DNA of 64,000 nucleotides, taken from the NCBI RefSeq assembly GCF_030272615.1, contig NC_081408.1, positions 334,830,793-334,894,792 of the forward strand, written 5' to 3'. How positions within the stretch are numbered: the stretch's first letter is position 1; each line of letters starts with the position of its first letter. Made by a program: the position numbers and the translations under genes. This document shows, one piece after another, positions 46,987 through 57,800 of the stretch. The notes below the pieces were generated by a model. The model did no database searches. It was not told the origin of the DNA and worked only from the letters and a program-made list of their open reading frames with translations. The stretch comes from Cryptomeria japonica (lineage: Eukaryota > Streptophyta > Pinopsida > Cupressales > Cupressaceae).

Positions 46987-48090
46987 ATGGAAAATCTAAT
47001 GAAGCAACTTGAAGCAGCTCTCTCAGACTATGATACAGAAAAATTGAAAAACATCAAACTTGAAGATGATCTGAAGGTAGCTCAGGATATCATTCAAGCA
47101 CTTCAAGAGAATTTTACCATTGCAAGGAATAAGAGAAGAGAACTTTGTGAAAAGATGCAGAATGATAATGATGAAAAAGAAACCCTTAATGACATAATAA
47201 GCACGCTGAAGCAAGAGAACATGGCAACAAAGAATGAGATGCAGGACATGACTATGAGATTTTGCAAAGAAATTGAAGAAAGGAAAAAGAATGAAGAGGA
47301 ATTGACTAGAAGACTAAATGATGCTGAAAATACAAATACAAGACTTGGTTATGAAAATGACTTATTGAAGACAGATCTGTTGCATGCACAAAATGACTCA
47401 AATGAACTCATGAGACAGAAAGAAATCTTGGAAAGAGAATTGGTTGCTACAAATCAACACAAAGACAAGATCAAGAAAAGCTCAGAAGAACTTAATGACA
47501 ATAATGGTTTAGGCTTTGAAGTTGGAGAAAGCTCCGGTACTGCAAACACACAGGATCACAGTAAACCGGTAAGACAACCTAATGCTTATAAATTCAATGG
47601 AAAATGCTTTAACTGTAATAGGTATGGGCATAGAGCAAATCAATGTAGATCTAAAAGTTATCAGAACATCAACACACCCACTGGTCAATGTTCAAAATGC
47701 AACAAAGCAAGTCACAACTCTGAAAATTGCAGAATGAATGTAAGATGTTATGTTTGTGGAAGATTTGGCAACTTATCTAATCAATGCAAAACACTAACCG
47801 ACATAGGCTATAGCAAAGCTATTTAGAAAAACAATGTGACTTGTTATGCTTGTAACAAGATGGGGCATATTGCAAAATTCTGCAGAAGTAAAGGATCACT
47901 GGTAGACAACAAAAGTACTAGCTTGAAAGGGAAAGAAAAGGTCGAAGAGGTTAATCAGGAATTCTCAAAACAATGGATTAGAAAAGCAAATCTAAATGTT
48001 GGAAATATTCCTCCACCAGTAGAACAAATCAACACCCCACCGGTAGAACAGAGTATTACTCCATCGACAGGAAGTTCTTCATCAAATTGA
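46987..48090 (+). CDS. gag of copy 2: coiled coil plus CCHC zinc knuckles, one internal TAG
   Basis: MENLMKQLEAALSDYDTEK at 46987 is the family start; an upstream in-frame Met at 46960 lacks conservation. Residues 1-180 are strongly heptad-patterned and charged. Then come GLGFEVGESSG, VRQPNAYKFNGKCFNCNRYG and the CCHC knuckles CFNCNRYGHRANQC, CSKCNKASHNSENC, CYVCGRFGNLSNQC and CYACNKMGHIAKFC. A TAG at 47824 separates knuckles 3 and 4. The frame then runs on to TGA at 48088. Copy 1 has CAA at this site. It would assemble particles and bind RNA. No protease is attached. Confidence 0.85.
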
Positions 48091-48397
48091 AGAAATCTTA
48101 TTTGAGGGTTTGGCAATCAAATGACACATGTGCTATTATTCCCTTGGTTTGAGATGAAAAGTTGAGAGATACTTATATATCGGCAGACATGTTAAGTGAT
48201 TACTTAACTGACATGCATTAGATGTGGCAGATGGCAAAGTAAAGCTTATAAATTAGTGGTTTTGACTCCATTTCACTTCACTGCGAATTCAAACACCCGA
48301 AGAGCGTGAAAAATCTCTAGAGCAAAGGCATTCCAAGCAAGAGGCAAGAACACTCCAAGCATTCATCCATCCTAAAGGTAGTAAAAGGTATTTTATC

Positions 48398-50533
48398 ATG
48401 GCATCCACCTCTGCACTTGAATACTATGCAAACCCTATTGTTGTAGAAGTTGTAAAAAGACCTAGGCCCGTATTTCAAATAATTCCCAAAATAGCAAAGA
48501 AAGATGATGCTATAGGTGCTTTTTCTCAAATTCCTAAGGGAGTTGTTTATGTTGAAGATCCAAGAATTTATATTCACTGTAACAATGAGGAATTAGGAGA
48601 TGAAGAGATTAAGACAATGTTTAAAACCATGATATGTGATGAATCCAGCAAAATAAAAGATGAACACAAGATTATTGAAACCCTAGGATTTATAGAGATC
48701 CTTACCATTCCTGATTTTCTCAAGGATGTGATTAGGATAGTCCTTAGCAGGGTGCATGGTGAATTTTTCTGGCTAGATGCAATCCACAAAATCACCAAGG
48801 AAGCTGTGAAAGCTATCACAGGGTTACTGGCAACCGGTAAAAGACCAGACAAAACTAAGAAGGTATCCAATGACCTAGTTACTAATCTAACTGGTGCCAC
48901 ATTCGACAAAAGGTCCTTAAGAGTGAATGATGTAACAGACATTAATGTGAGATTTATCAGCATGATATTAGGATACAAAGCCACTCATGTAAATAGACTT
49001 AATTATGTTTCAAGCTTATGCATCAAGAGTGCTTATGACATGGTAACAGATAATGCAAAGATTGATATTTGTGAATGGTTAAGAGATGAATTAATTGACA
49101 ATCTTGGAAAGATCAAGAAGGATAAGAAAGGAACCTTCAAATTTGGAAATCTATTAGTATGTTTAATGCTGCATATAACCAAACAAGCTCCTGGTATAGG
49201 CTACAAAGAGTTTGGATTTGATATACCGGTAGGGAAACAATTGACAGAACTGTTCAACAACATGGGTGAAAATAAGGAAAACAATATCCATGACTTCTTC
49301 CAAGCGTTAAAGGCCAAAATGAAAAAGAGAATCAGGTTATCACAGAAGATTGTAGACAAATACAAAGATGAAATTTGCTTTGTGATAAAGAAAGATGAGA
49401 TCTGGATGGAAGCAGTCGTCCCCAGGACAGTTTGGGTGACAGAAATGGGCTATGAAACAGATGACCATATAATTGAAACATATGCTAAAACACTTATGGA
49501 AGCCCCTAGAGAACCTAAGGAAGAAATATTTGGCAATGCTGAATCGATTGAAGGTAAAATTCAATCTAAGAAAAGAATGAAAAAGTTGGAAGCAGGTATA
49601 AGAAAAGGTTCTAGACAAGCACAGGCCATCAAAGAAGATGTATTAAAACAAACCGGTCTCACAGAGGAAGAGTTAGCAGCATTACAACCTAAAACTTACC
49701 TATCACCGGTAGGTACTTCTTCTAAAAATGACATGCCTGCAACCTTCAAAAGAGTTGTAAGGAAAAGAGATCCCTCACCGGCAACTACACCCTCACCCAG
49801 GAGGACAAGACAAAAACAACAAGCAAAAAGATCTCCAGTAAGAAAGGCTACACCAAAGAAGAAACTAACACCCAAGAGAAAGAGGAAGACAGACAAAGAC
49901 TTGGCTCCTCTTGACATACTGTTGAATGAAATTACAAAGGAAGGAAAATTGAAAAATAGAGAGAAAATATATGACACTTTAACTGCTAATGAAAAAGAAC
50001 AAGTTGAAAATAGTGTTATATTACATATGGATATATATAAGAAATTTTTGATGGAGATAGTAAGTGAAATACCAAATGAACTATTCAACAGATTGGAAGC
50101 AAGAAGACAAGCAGTAGTAGATTTAGATAAGAAAATAAAGGTTGAAAAGCTACTTGTTGTATATCTGGTGAATTCACCAAAAGAAATTGATGATTTAATC
50201 GCTCAAGCCAACCGGTCAGTATTTTCCACTGCACACCGGCAAATTGCTCTAATGGTAGGAAGAGTTAAGGAAGTGACAAAAGAAACAGAAAATGCATGGG
50301 ATATTTTCCTTGTAGAAAAAGAAAAACAGGAAGAATACAGGGAACCCAAACCTATAAAGGTTTATCAGAAGGAAAGAGACAAGGGTAAAGGTAAAGTTGG
50401 TGGACCACCTAGCATCAAGGTTAAAGACAACTTACCCCCACCTCCTTTGATTAATCCATTGGTATCAACAACAACAACTACTACAGAGGATCAACCGGTA
50501 GCTGAAAGTATCGATATAGATCCTAATTCTTAG
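48398..50533 (+). CDS. ORF2 of copy 2, 711 codons, conserved retroelement protein of unknown function
   Basis: Open from MASTSALEYYANPIVVEVV to TAG at 50531. Residues 1-340 form a probable folded domain (VYVEDPRIYIHC, GEFFWLDAIHKITKEAVKAI, LRVNDVTDINVRFISMILGY, CEWLRDELIDNLGKIKKDKK, FVIKKDEIWMEAVVPRTVWV). Residues ~420-510 are basic and Pro/Thr-rich (SPVGTSS, PSPRRTRQKQQAKRSPVRKA). Residues 520-640 are helical. Five copies in this window keep these blocks. There are no polymerase, nuclease or protease motifs. The first domain faintly recalls the 'putative plant transposon protein' family, unproven. The gap to gag is 307 bp, so expression may need splicing or re-initiation. Confidence 0.85.
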   Translation: MASTSALEYYANPIVVEVVKRPRPVFQIIPKIAKKDDAIGAFSQIPKGVVYVEDPRIYIHCNNEELGDEEIKTMFKTMICDESSKIKDEHKIIETLGFIEILTIPDFLKDVIRIVLSRVHGEFFWLDAIHKITKEAVKAITGLLATGKRPDKTKKVSNDLVTNLTGATFDKRSLRVNDVTDINVRFISMILGYKATHVNRLNYVSSLCIKSAYDMVTDNAKIDICEWLRDELIDNLGKIKKDKKGTFKFGNLLVCLMLHITKQAPGIGYKEFGFDIPVGKQLTELFNNMGENKENNIHDFFQALKAKMKKRIRLSQKIVDKYKDEICFVIKKDEIWMEAVVPRTVWVTEMGYETDDHIIETYAKTLMEAPREPKEEIFGNAESIEGKIQSKKRMKKLEAGIRKGSRQAQAIKEDVLKQTGLTEEELAALQPKTYLSPVGTSSKNDMPATFKRVVRKRDPSPATTPSPRRTRQKQQAKRSPVRKATPKKKLTPKRKRKTDKDLAPLDILLNEITKEGKLKNREKIYDTLTANEKEQVENSVILHMDIYKKFLMEIVSEIPNELFNRLEARRQAVVDLDKKIKVEKLLVVYLVNSPKEIDDLIAQANRSVFSTAHRQIALMVGRVKEVTKETENAWDIFLVEKEKQEEYREPKPIKVYQKERDKGKGKVGGPPSIKVKDNLPPPPLINPLVSTTTTTTEDQPVAESIDIDPNS

Positions 50534-51769
50534 GTCCTATATACTATGAATGTTGACACACAGAAAATCAACATTGTGGTGGACAAATATTCAACTGGCA
50601 AAACAGATATGGCTAGTAAGCCACCGGTAGCTGATGAAACTGACAAAACACAGGAGAAACCAGTAGTTGATATCTCAAAGCAACAAATAGAGCAACAAGT
50701 AGCTGATGAAACTGACAAAACATAGGAGAAACTGGCAGTTGATATCTCATAGCAACAAACAGGGCAACAAGTAGAGACACAGACAGGACAAAAAGCAGAG
50801 CAATAGGCTCCCAAACAGGCTCCGGAACAGCAACAACAGAAACAACAGGATCAGAAGGAAACAGTGCCACCGACAACTGATAAACAAGGTAAACCACCAG
50901 TAAAAGAAATGGAGACACAAACTGACCTACCAGAGGTCACTACTAGCAAGACTAGTGCTCCCATTGGAAGTACTTAGGATGTTGGTTCATCATCAGCCTT
51001 CAAACCAACAAATGTGACTAAGGTACTATTAGACTCAATCAAAAAGATAACCGATTGTAGCTCACAAGCTTACAAGGCAATTGATGATACCATACCAGTT
51101 TTGAAGGTAATTGCTCCAAATTGTAATATAGACAATAAAGATTCTTTAGGACAGCTTGATACTTTGTGTAAATACATTACAGAAAACATTGAGAAAATAA
51201 AGGAAGAGACACTAAAGGACAAAATAGAAATTAAAAAACAGAAATTCTTTGATGAGCAAATAAAGAAGTGTAACAAAGATTTTGACACACTTCTACTAGA
51301 ATTATGCAATTCATTGAAAGAATTGAAAACTCTGTACAAAGACACATGTAAAACAAGTCTTTTGACTGTAGATATAGATAAAAAGATGAGCAAGCTACAA
51401 GATGAAATTAATAAACTTGCAGATAGTTTTGTCAACTCACCTAAGACACTATCAGTTTTTGAAAAGAAGATAACAAATTTTGAGGATGAATTACTGAAAT
51501 TGGAAAGAGAGAAAGAGAGAATAGTAAATAAGGCAAAGCGTCTAAGATTAAAACTGAGTCCAAGATTGGACCATCTAGCATCTCTATGGAAGCATATATC
51601 TGAGACATTGGTACAGGGAGAGAAAACACCGGCAGAGCATTTGCAGAATCTCACTAGTACAATTAAAAGAACAAAGGCAGCATTAAAAGATAATAAAAAG
51701 TTCATGGAGAGCATAAACTCTATTCTGGCAGATATTTTTCAATTGGTAATCACACAGGTACAAGGGTGA
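50534..51769 (+). pseudogene. ORF2 of copy 2, downstream part: Gln/Thr-rich linker and C-terminal coiled coil
   Basis: This lies in the same frame as 48398-50533. After the TAG at 50531 it continues through four more TAG codons (at about 50723, 50750, 50804 and 50975). The linker (VADETDKTQEKP repeats, then Gln-rich) leads to an open 251-codon stretch at 51014-51769. That stretch (VTKVLLDSIKKITDC..., with a long helical region of Lys/Glu heptads) ends at TGA 51767. In copy 3 the homologous segments also keep one frame, so the full ORF2 product is about 1,120 residues. One TAG stands in the second of two internal repeats whose first unit has CAG. Confidence 0.78.
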
Positions 51770-51981
51770 AACTATAAACTCTATTATCATCTTGACAACC
51801 TTTGTCATTGATGTCAAAGGGGGAGTAGTAGTATGAGAAAATTCAAAACACAGGAATCATATGCTCAGGGGGAGCACACATATTTTTGGAAACTTTTTGG
51901 AATACACACTTTTTTGATACAATTTTTTGGACACTTTTTGAATTTCTCATGAGTGTTGCCATCAATGCCAAAGGGGGAGAT
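51770..51981 (+). other. 3' non-coding region and polypurine tract of copy 2
   Basis: Two purine runs are present: CAAAGGGGGAGTAGTAG at about 51818 and CCAAAGGGGGAGATTG at 51968. The second directly borders the 3' LTR and is the plus-strand primer. The same doubled arrangement is seen in the copia element at 29650/29943. Confidence 0.8.
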
Positions 51982-52770
51982 TGTTGGCATATACACACTC
52001 CAATGAGTCATTGAAGGTGATTGAAGGTTTTGTCATTGATGGCAACCCTACAATCCTATGACACCGGCAAGGCATTACACTGGCATCACCAGATCACATT
52101 CTACACCGGCACTCAAGACACCGACACCGGCACAGTGAAAGGAAGCATACCAGCATAGAAGGCCGACAGGATTTTTGTTACATTATATTTTGATTATTAT
52201 TGTAAAAACTTTGTAAGCCAACTTGGTATCATTGTAAAATGACTTGTATATATAAGAAGTCATTGTAGAACATTTTGTAATGATGAAATAGGCAAATTAA
52301 GGAAGACCTATTATGCGAAATATAGGTTAAGGGTATATGTAAAGAATAGAGCAGAAACCGGTACTGAATCAGGCATTGAAGATGCTATTGTAAAGCAGTA
52401 CAAGATATTGGATTTGTATAATCCACATTGTAAGTCAGTGAGACTTCCATTTTTGAGTAGTGAGCTCTAGGCAAGTGGCCTTCCTGCATGTGTAGGCCCC
52501 TATTGTAAGTAATATTCTCTTATTGGCCAGTGAGTGAATATTGTGGGTCACAAATCCCACCGAGGTTTTTCCCACACTGGGTTTCCTCATTAAATCCTTG
52601 TGTTATGGTGTACTTTTCATGTGGATGTTCTTAGTTCTGTTTATTGCATTAATTCTTGCATACCGGTAGACTATTATAATATGTTTTGCATGTTTTAAGT
52701 GAAGAAATTTATATACTGGTTAGATATTGATTCACCCCCCCCCCTCTCAGTATCTGTGGGAATCCTAACA
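51982..52770 (+). repeat. 3' LTR of copy 2
   Basis: 789 bp, TGTTGGCATA...AATCCTAACA. It contains a 13-C tract at about 52735 where the 5' LTR has 7-8 C. Confidence 0.93.
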
Positions 52771-52775
52771 GATCA

Positions 52776-53300
52776 ATACCATAAGGCACCGGTAAGGAAA
52801 TTTAATGCTTATAAATTTAATGGCAGATGTTTTGTTTGCAATAGATTTGGTCACATGGCCAGAAAATGTAGGAACAAAGAAAATTAGAACCTTGATTCTG
52901 CTCCCGATAAATTTTCTAAATGTAATAAGTATGGTCATAAGATAGAAGATTGTAGAATGAATGTTAAATTCTATGCATGTGGAAAGTTTAGACATATGGA
53001 TAATCAATGCAGGTCAAGCAATTTCACTGGTTTTAGCAAAGCAATATAAAGGAACAATGTTACCTGTTATGCATGTAATGAGGTTGGACATATTGCTAAA
53101 TTATGTAGAAGCAGAAACCCATCGGTTGGTAATGGAGGATAAAATGAAAAAGGGAAAGAGAAGGTTAGTGAAATCCAACAAGATCATAATCAGAGATGGG
53201 TTAGGAAGACTGAAGAACAATCATCGGATGGAAATGCACCGGTTACTTATCTGGTAGAGGAGGTTTCTCTTGCACCGGCAGATAGCTTATATGGTAACTG
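52776..53300 (+). pseudogene. gag of copy 4, zinc-knuckle part (after the insertion)
   Basis: VRKFNAYKFNGRCFVCNRFG continues the gag interrupted at 46129. CCHC knuckles are CFVCNRFGHMARKC, CNKYGHKIEDC (partial), CGKFRHMDNQC and CYACNEVGHIAKLC. Stops are at 52885, at 53047 (TAA, the same site where copies 2 and 3 have TAG) and near 53140. It ends around 53300. Confidence 0.8.
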
Positions 53301-53662
53301 AGTTAGATGCCTTAGGGATAGGCAAAATTCATGAAGATGTTGCATATGCCCTGGGAAGAGGTTCTAGAAGATATTCCAGCCATTGAATATGATTATCCAA
53401 CATGGATGTGTTATGTTCAAGATCCGGTATCTTTCATTGGCAGTCATTTATGTCAATGGATGATTAGGGTTATTCTCGAAGGTTAAAAGGTTGAATTGAC
53501 TTCATTACTGATCACCTTGCATTCAGAGCAATTTCAGAGCGATTTCAAAGCAACTCAGAGCAATCAAGTCAATTCAAAGAAATTAGATTTCTTCTTGAGT
53601 GATTTCACCGGTGACTAGAAGAATTTGTCAAAGGTTTTCACCAAGAGAAATCAAAAGGTATT
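53301..53662 (+). other. gag-ORF2 spacer of copy 4
   Basis: No open frame of note. It includes a stretch resembling ORF2-type protein (MLEDIPAIEYDYPTWMCYV-like in broken frames) and CAGAGCAATTTCAGAGCGAT repeats (53525-53570). It corresponds to the 307-bp gag-ORF2 gap of copy 2. Confidence 0.5.
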
Positions 53663-53829
53663 TATCTTTAAACATGGAAGCAGTCTCATCATCTATTCCT
53701 ATCTTTGTTGCAAACCCAACTATAGTAGATGTCAAGGACCGCCCCAAGCCAATTTTCAAGCAGTATCTGCATGTGACTACCCTGGAAGATTCGGTTGTAG
53801 AATTTTCTCGTGTTCTAGAGGGAGTTGTC
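53663..53829 (+). pseudogene. ORF2 of copy 4, N-terminal piece
   Basis: MEAVSSSIPIFVANPTIVDV starts at 53663 and aligns with MASTSALEYYANPIVVEVV of copy 2. It reaches EFSRVLEGVV, where copy 3 is inserted. The rest follows at 60569. Confidence 0.8.
53825..53829. repeat. Target duplication TTGTC of copy 3 (right copy 60564-60568)
   Basis: TTGTC abuts both ends. Discounting one copy restores the host reading GAGTTGTCTATGTTGAAGAT, which matches copy 2 (GAGTTGTTTATGTTGAAGAT). Confidence 0.88.
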
Positions 53830-54623
53830 TATTAGGATTGATGATAGTCCCAAAGATACTGAGACGGGGGGTGAATCAGTATCTAACCGTTAACAGATTT
53901 TCAGAGTTTATTAAGTATTTTACATTCCAAAACAATGTATTGATAAACAAGAATTATTACAGTAAATGTGAACAATAAAGACAACATAGAAAGCACACAA
54001 TAACACAAGATTTTTGGTGAGGAAACCCGGTGTGGGAAAAACCTCAGTGGGATTTGTGACCCACAATATTCACTCATTGGCCAATGAATGGATATTACTT
54101 ACAATAATATGCCTGCACGTGCAAGAAGGCCAACTACCTAGAGCTCACTTCTCAAATACAAAAGGAAGTCTCACTAACTTACAAATTGGATTATGAGAAT
54201 CCAATGTAATGTACTGCTACAAAAAACATTTGCTATGCTAGGTTTAGTACTGATTTAAGCTCATACAATAATCATAAACCCTTATATAAAATCTGCCTTA
54301 ATATTTGCTCTACATATCCATCATATCTATCTTCTATCATGTGTATGTCAAAATGATCTACAAGATCTCATACTTATATATGAGTCTTATTATAATATGC
54401 CATATCGGCTTACAAAAAGATATTACAATTAAATATAAAATACAATAATCAAAATCCTGTTGGCTAGGGTGTCGGTAAACATTATTGTTGTTGCCGGTGA
54501 ACTACCTGCCAGTGTAGAGTCTGTCGGTGCCGATTCTTGCTGATGTCATAATATTGCAAGGTTGCCATCAATGACAACACCTTCAATCACCTACAATTCT
54601 CATTGGAGTGTGCAATGCCAATA
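53830..54623 (-). repeat. 3' LTR of copy 3
   Basis: 794 bp by alignment with 59773-60563 and with the copy 2 LTRs. It is bounded by TTGTC on the left and by the polypurine tract (ATCTCCCCCTTTGGC on the plus strand) on the right. Confidence 0.9.
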
Positions 54624-54829
54624 ATCTCCCCCTTTGGCATTGATGGCAACACTCATGAGAAAAATTCAAAAATCTGTTCCAAAATTGAAGTCCAAAAAAC
54701 TTACCAAAAATGTGTGCTCCCCCTAAGAAGATGATCTATTTTGCAAGTCATTTTTCTCAGTTCTACTACTCCCTCTTTGACATCAATGACAAAGGTTGTC
54801 AAAATTGTCAAATGAGTGTAGTTCTCAGC

Positions 54830-57800
54830 TTGAACCTTGTAACTCGTTGGTTACAATCTGGATTAAGTATGCTAAAACCATGTTCAAACTCCGAGTAAAC
54901 CTATTGTTGTCCTTTAATGCTACCTCTACTCTATGAATTGTACCAGTGAGATGATGCATTTTCTCTTACGGTGCTTTTTGTCCTTGAATAAGTACCTCAG
55001 AGATCTCTTTCCTTAGAGAGATGAGGTTATCCAACTTTGGACTGATTTTACATTTAAGCTCTTTTTCCTTGCCCTTTATTCTTTCCTTCCCCTTCTCTAA
55101 CTTCTCAATTTTCTCTTCAAATCCAGCAATTTCTTGCTCTATAACTGGTATTGGTTCAGATGAACCAATGATATTGTCAGCTATATCATCAATTTCTTTT
55201 TGCGCTTTGCTGGTTTCCTTATCAATATCCATAGTCAAAAGATTAGTCTTATAGGTGTCTCTATACAGTTCCTTAAATTTCATTATTGTTGTGTTGAGTG
55301 CCAGTAAAAGGGTATCAATATGTTTCGTGCACTTCTTTATTGTCTCTTCAAAGAATTTCTCTTTTTCTTTGTCCATTTTCTCCTTAAATGTCTCTTCATT
55401 TATTTGGTCTATAGTCAGTATATTGTTGGTTATGTACTTAGACAATGTGTCTAACTGACTCAAAGAATCCTTATTATCTACATTGCACTTGGGTGCAATC
55501 AATTTAAGAATAGGAATGGTATCATCTATAGCCTTATATGCCAATGCATTACAATTTGTAACTTTCTTAATTGAATCTAAGAGTACTTTAGTTACATTTG
55601 TTGGTCTAAATTATGTCATAGAAGTACTAGATGACTAACCAATTACCTTAATAATCTTAGTGCTGCCGGTGGTAGTAACAAATTTGCTTGTTTCGACCTC
55701 TGGTGGGTTAGTTTGTGTCTGCATTTCTACTAGCAAAGGTTTAGGCTTCTCAGTAGTTGCTAGTGGTAGTGTCTCTATGTGTACCTATTTCTCAACCTAT
55801 TTTTCTGCTTGTGTCTCTTCCTATTTTACAGTGTTCTCAGCCGGTGTTTCTAATGGTTTTTCAGTGGTATCCACTATTAGTTTCTCTGTTTGTACCTTTG
55901 CACTGTCCACTACCGGTATCTCAATAGGTTTCTCTGTATTCTTTGCAGCCGGTATCTTTGTTTCTGTTGGTTTTTCAATGTTTGTATCAATAGTATCAGT
56001 AACAATTTCACTAACCAAGTGTTCCACTATATGCTTTGCATGTGTCTCAATGTGTTCTGCCTGAATTCCAACCTCAATATTGTCAGTCGGTTGCTTAGTA
56101 GCAACATCTTTCTTCTTTTCCTCAATACTTTCTTTATCAACTATAATATTTACCTCCTGAGTGTGTATGTTCATTGTGTACAAGATTTCAGACTCAGGGT
56201 TTGTGTCCTCATGTGGAGTCTCCACATCCTCAATAGTTGGTGAATTATCAGTTAGTACCGGTGGAGTAACTGAAGGTGGTGGTAAATTATCTGTCACTTT
56301 TATATTAGGTAGTCCACCTACCTTGCCTTTCCGCTTGTCACAATCCTTTTGATATACCTTGAAGGTTTTTGGTCTTTTAAGTTCTTCTTGTTTCTCTTTC
56401 TCAACAAAGAAAATGTCCCATTTATCAACTATCTCTTTTGAGATTTCATTAACCCTGTCGGCCATTAGACTTACATGCTGGTGTCCACTTGAAAAGACTA
56501 TTCTATTTGCTTCACTGATCAACTCATCAATTTCCTCAACTGATTTCACTAGATGAACAACTAGCAGTTTTTCAATTTTGATTTTCTTGTCAAGTTCCAT
56601 AATAGCTAACCTTTTAGCATCAAGCCGCCTATATAGATCACTAGGCAAATCATCTACAACCTCTATTAAAACTTTCTTATAAATATCAAGGTGTAAGTTG
56701 ATACTATTTTCTATTATTTCTTTCTCCTCATTTGTAAATGTATCATACAATTTACTTACATTAAACAAATTACCATCATCTGTTATCTCATTCAATAGGT
56801 TTTCAAGTGGAGGAATAACATGTTTTTCCTTTTTCTTTCTAGGTGTCATTTTCTTAGCTGGTGGCCTCACTGCCTGTTGTTTCTGTCTTGTCTTCTTATG
56901 TGTAGGAGAGGGTACCGGTGAAGGTTTTCTCTTCCTATCTACTCTTTTAAACTCTGCAATGATTTCACTATTTGATGAAGTTCCAATCGGTGAGAGATGA
57001 GCTTCTGGTTGTAAACCTTCCAAGTCACTCTCCTTGATACCAGTGATATTCATTATGTTTTCCTTTATCTCTTTGACCTGCTTAGTTGCACTTTTGATAT
57101 ATTTTTCTCTCTTCTTCTTTTGTTTAAGTGTTTGTACACCACTTTCTATTGATTCAGCATTACCAAACACTTTTTCTTCCTGTTCTCTAGGGGCTTCAAG
57201 TAGGGATTTGGCATATGTTTCAATTATGTTCACATCAGTCTCATATCCCATCTCTATCACCCAAACAATTATAGGAAGAACTGCCTCCATCCAAATCTCA
57301 TCTTTGTTAATCACAAAATAAATTTCTTTCTAATATTTGTCTACAATGCTTTAAGGTAACCTTTCCCTAGTCTTCATTTTTGCTTTAAAGGCTTGGAAAT
57401 ACTCTTCTTCTTTTTTCCCTGTCTGTCCCCATACCGGTGAAGATATCCAATAGTTGTTTCCCTACCGGTATGTCATAACCAAAGTCTTTCTTGCCTATAC
57501 CGTGAACCTCTTTTGTAAGATACAACATTAAGCATACAAGAAGATTGCCAAAATGGAAAGTACCTTTATTATCTCCTTTAATTTTCTTCAGATTATCAAT
57601 TAACACATCTTGCAACCACTCACATACATCTATCTTAGCATCATTGTTAACCATATCATATGCACTTTTGATACATAGACTGGAAACTGAGTTTAGTCGG
57701 TTAGCATGTGTGGTTTTATATCCTAAGATCATGCTAATGAATTTAACATTTTCATCATTTACATCATTAACTCTCAGAGATCAGTTGTCATAAGTTGCAC

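Larger units (their letters stand above)
46130..52770 (+). mobile_element. Copy 2: complete pol-less LTR retrotransposon (6.6 kb)
   Basis: 5' LTR 46130-46915, PBS 46916-46933, gag 46987-48090, ORF2 48398-51769, polypurine tract AAAGGGGGAGAT (51970-51981) and 3' LTR 51982-52770. It is flanked by GATCA on both sides (46125-46129, 52771-52775). It is inserted in the gag of copy 4. There is no protease, integrase, RT or RNase H between the LTRs, although the 5.07-kb internal region is otherwise well preserved. It is therefore non-autonomous by structure, not merely by decay. Confidence 0.93.

Noticed and set aside
51070-51714. 214-codon minus-strand open frame opposite ORF2 of copy 2
   Set aside because: It mirrors the Lys/Glu-rich coiled coil on the plus strand, is Ser/Leu/Phe-rich as antisense of such sequence, and is not kept open in copy 3.
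53599-53978. 117-codon frame crossing the copy 3 boundary
   Set aside because: It spans an insertion junction and mixes host ORF2 (in another frame) with LTR sequence.
55660-57321. Several plus-strand open frames (Ser/Val/Phe-rich) in 55.6-57.3 kb
   Set aside because: They are antisense to ORF2 of copy 3 and follow its codon pattern. Copy 2 has no counterpart.
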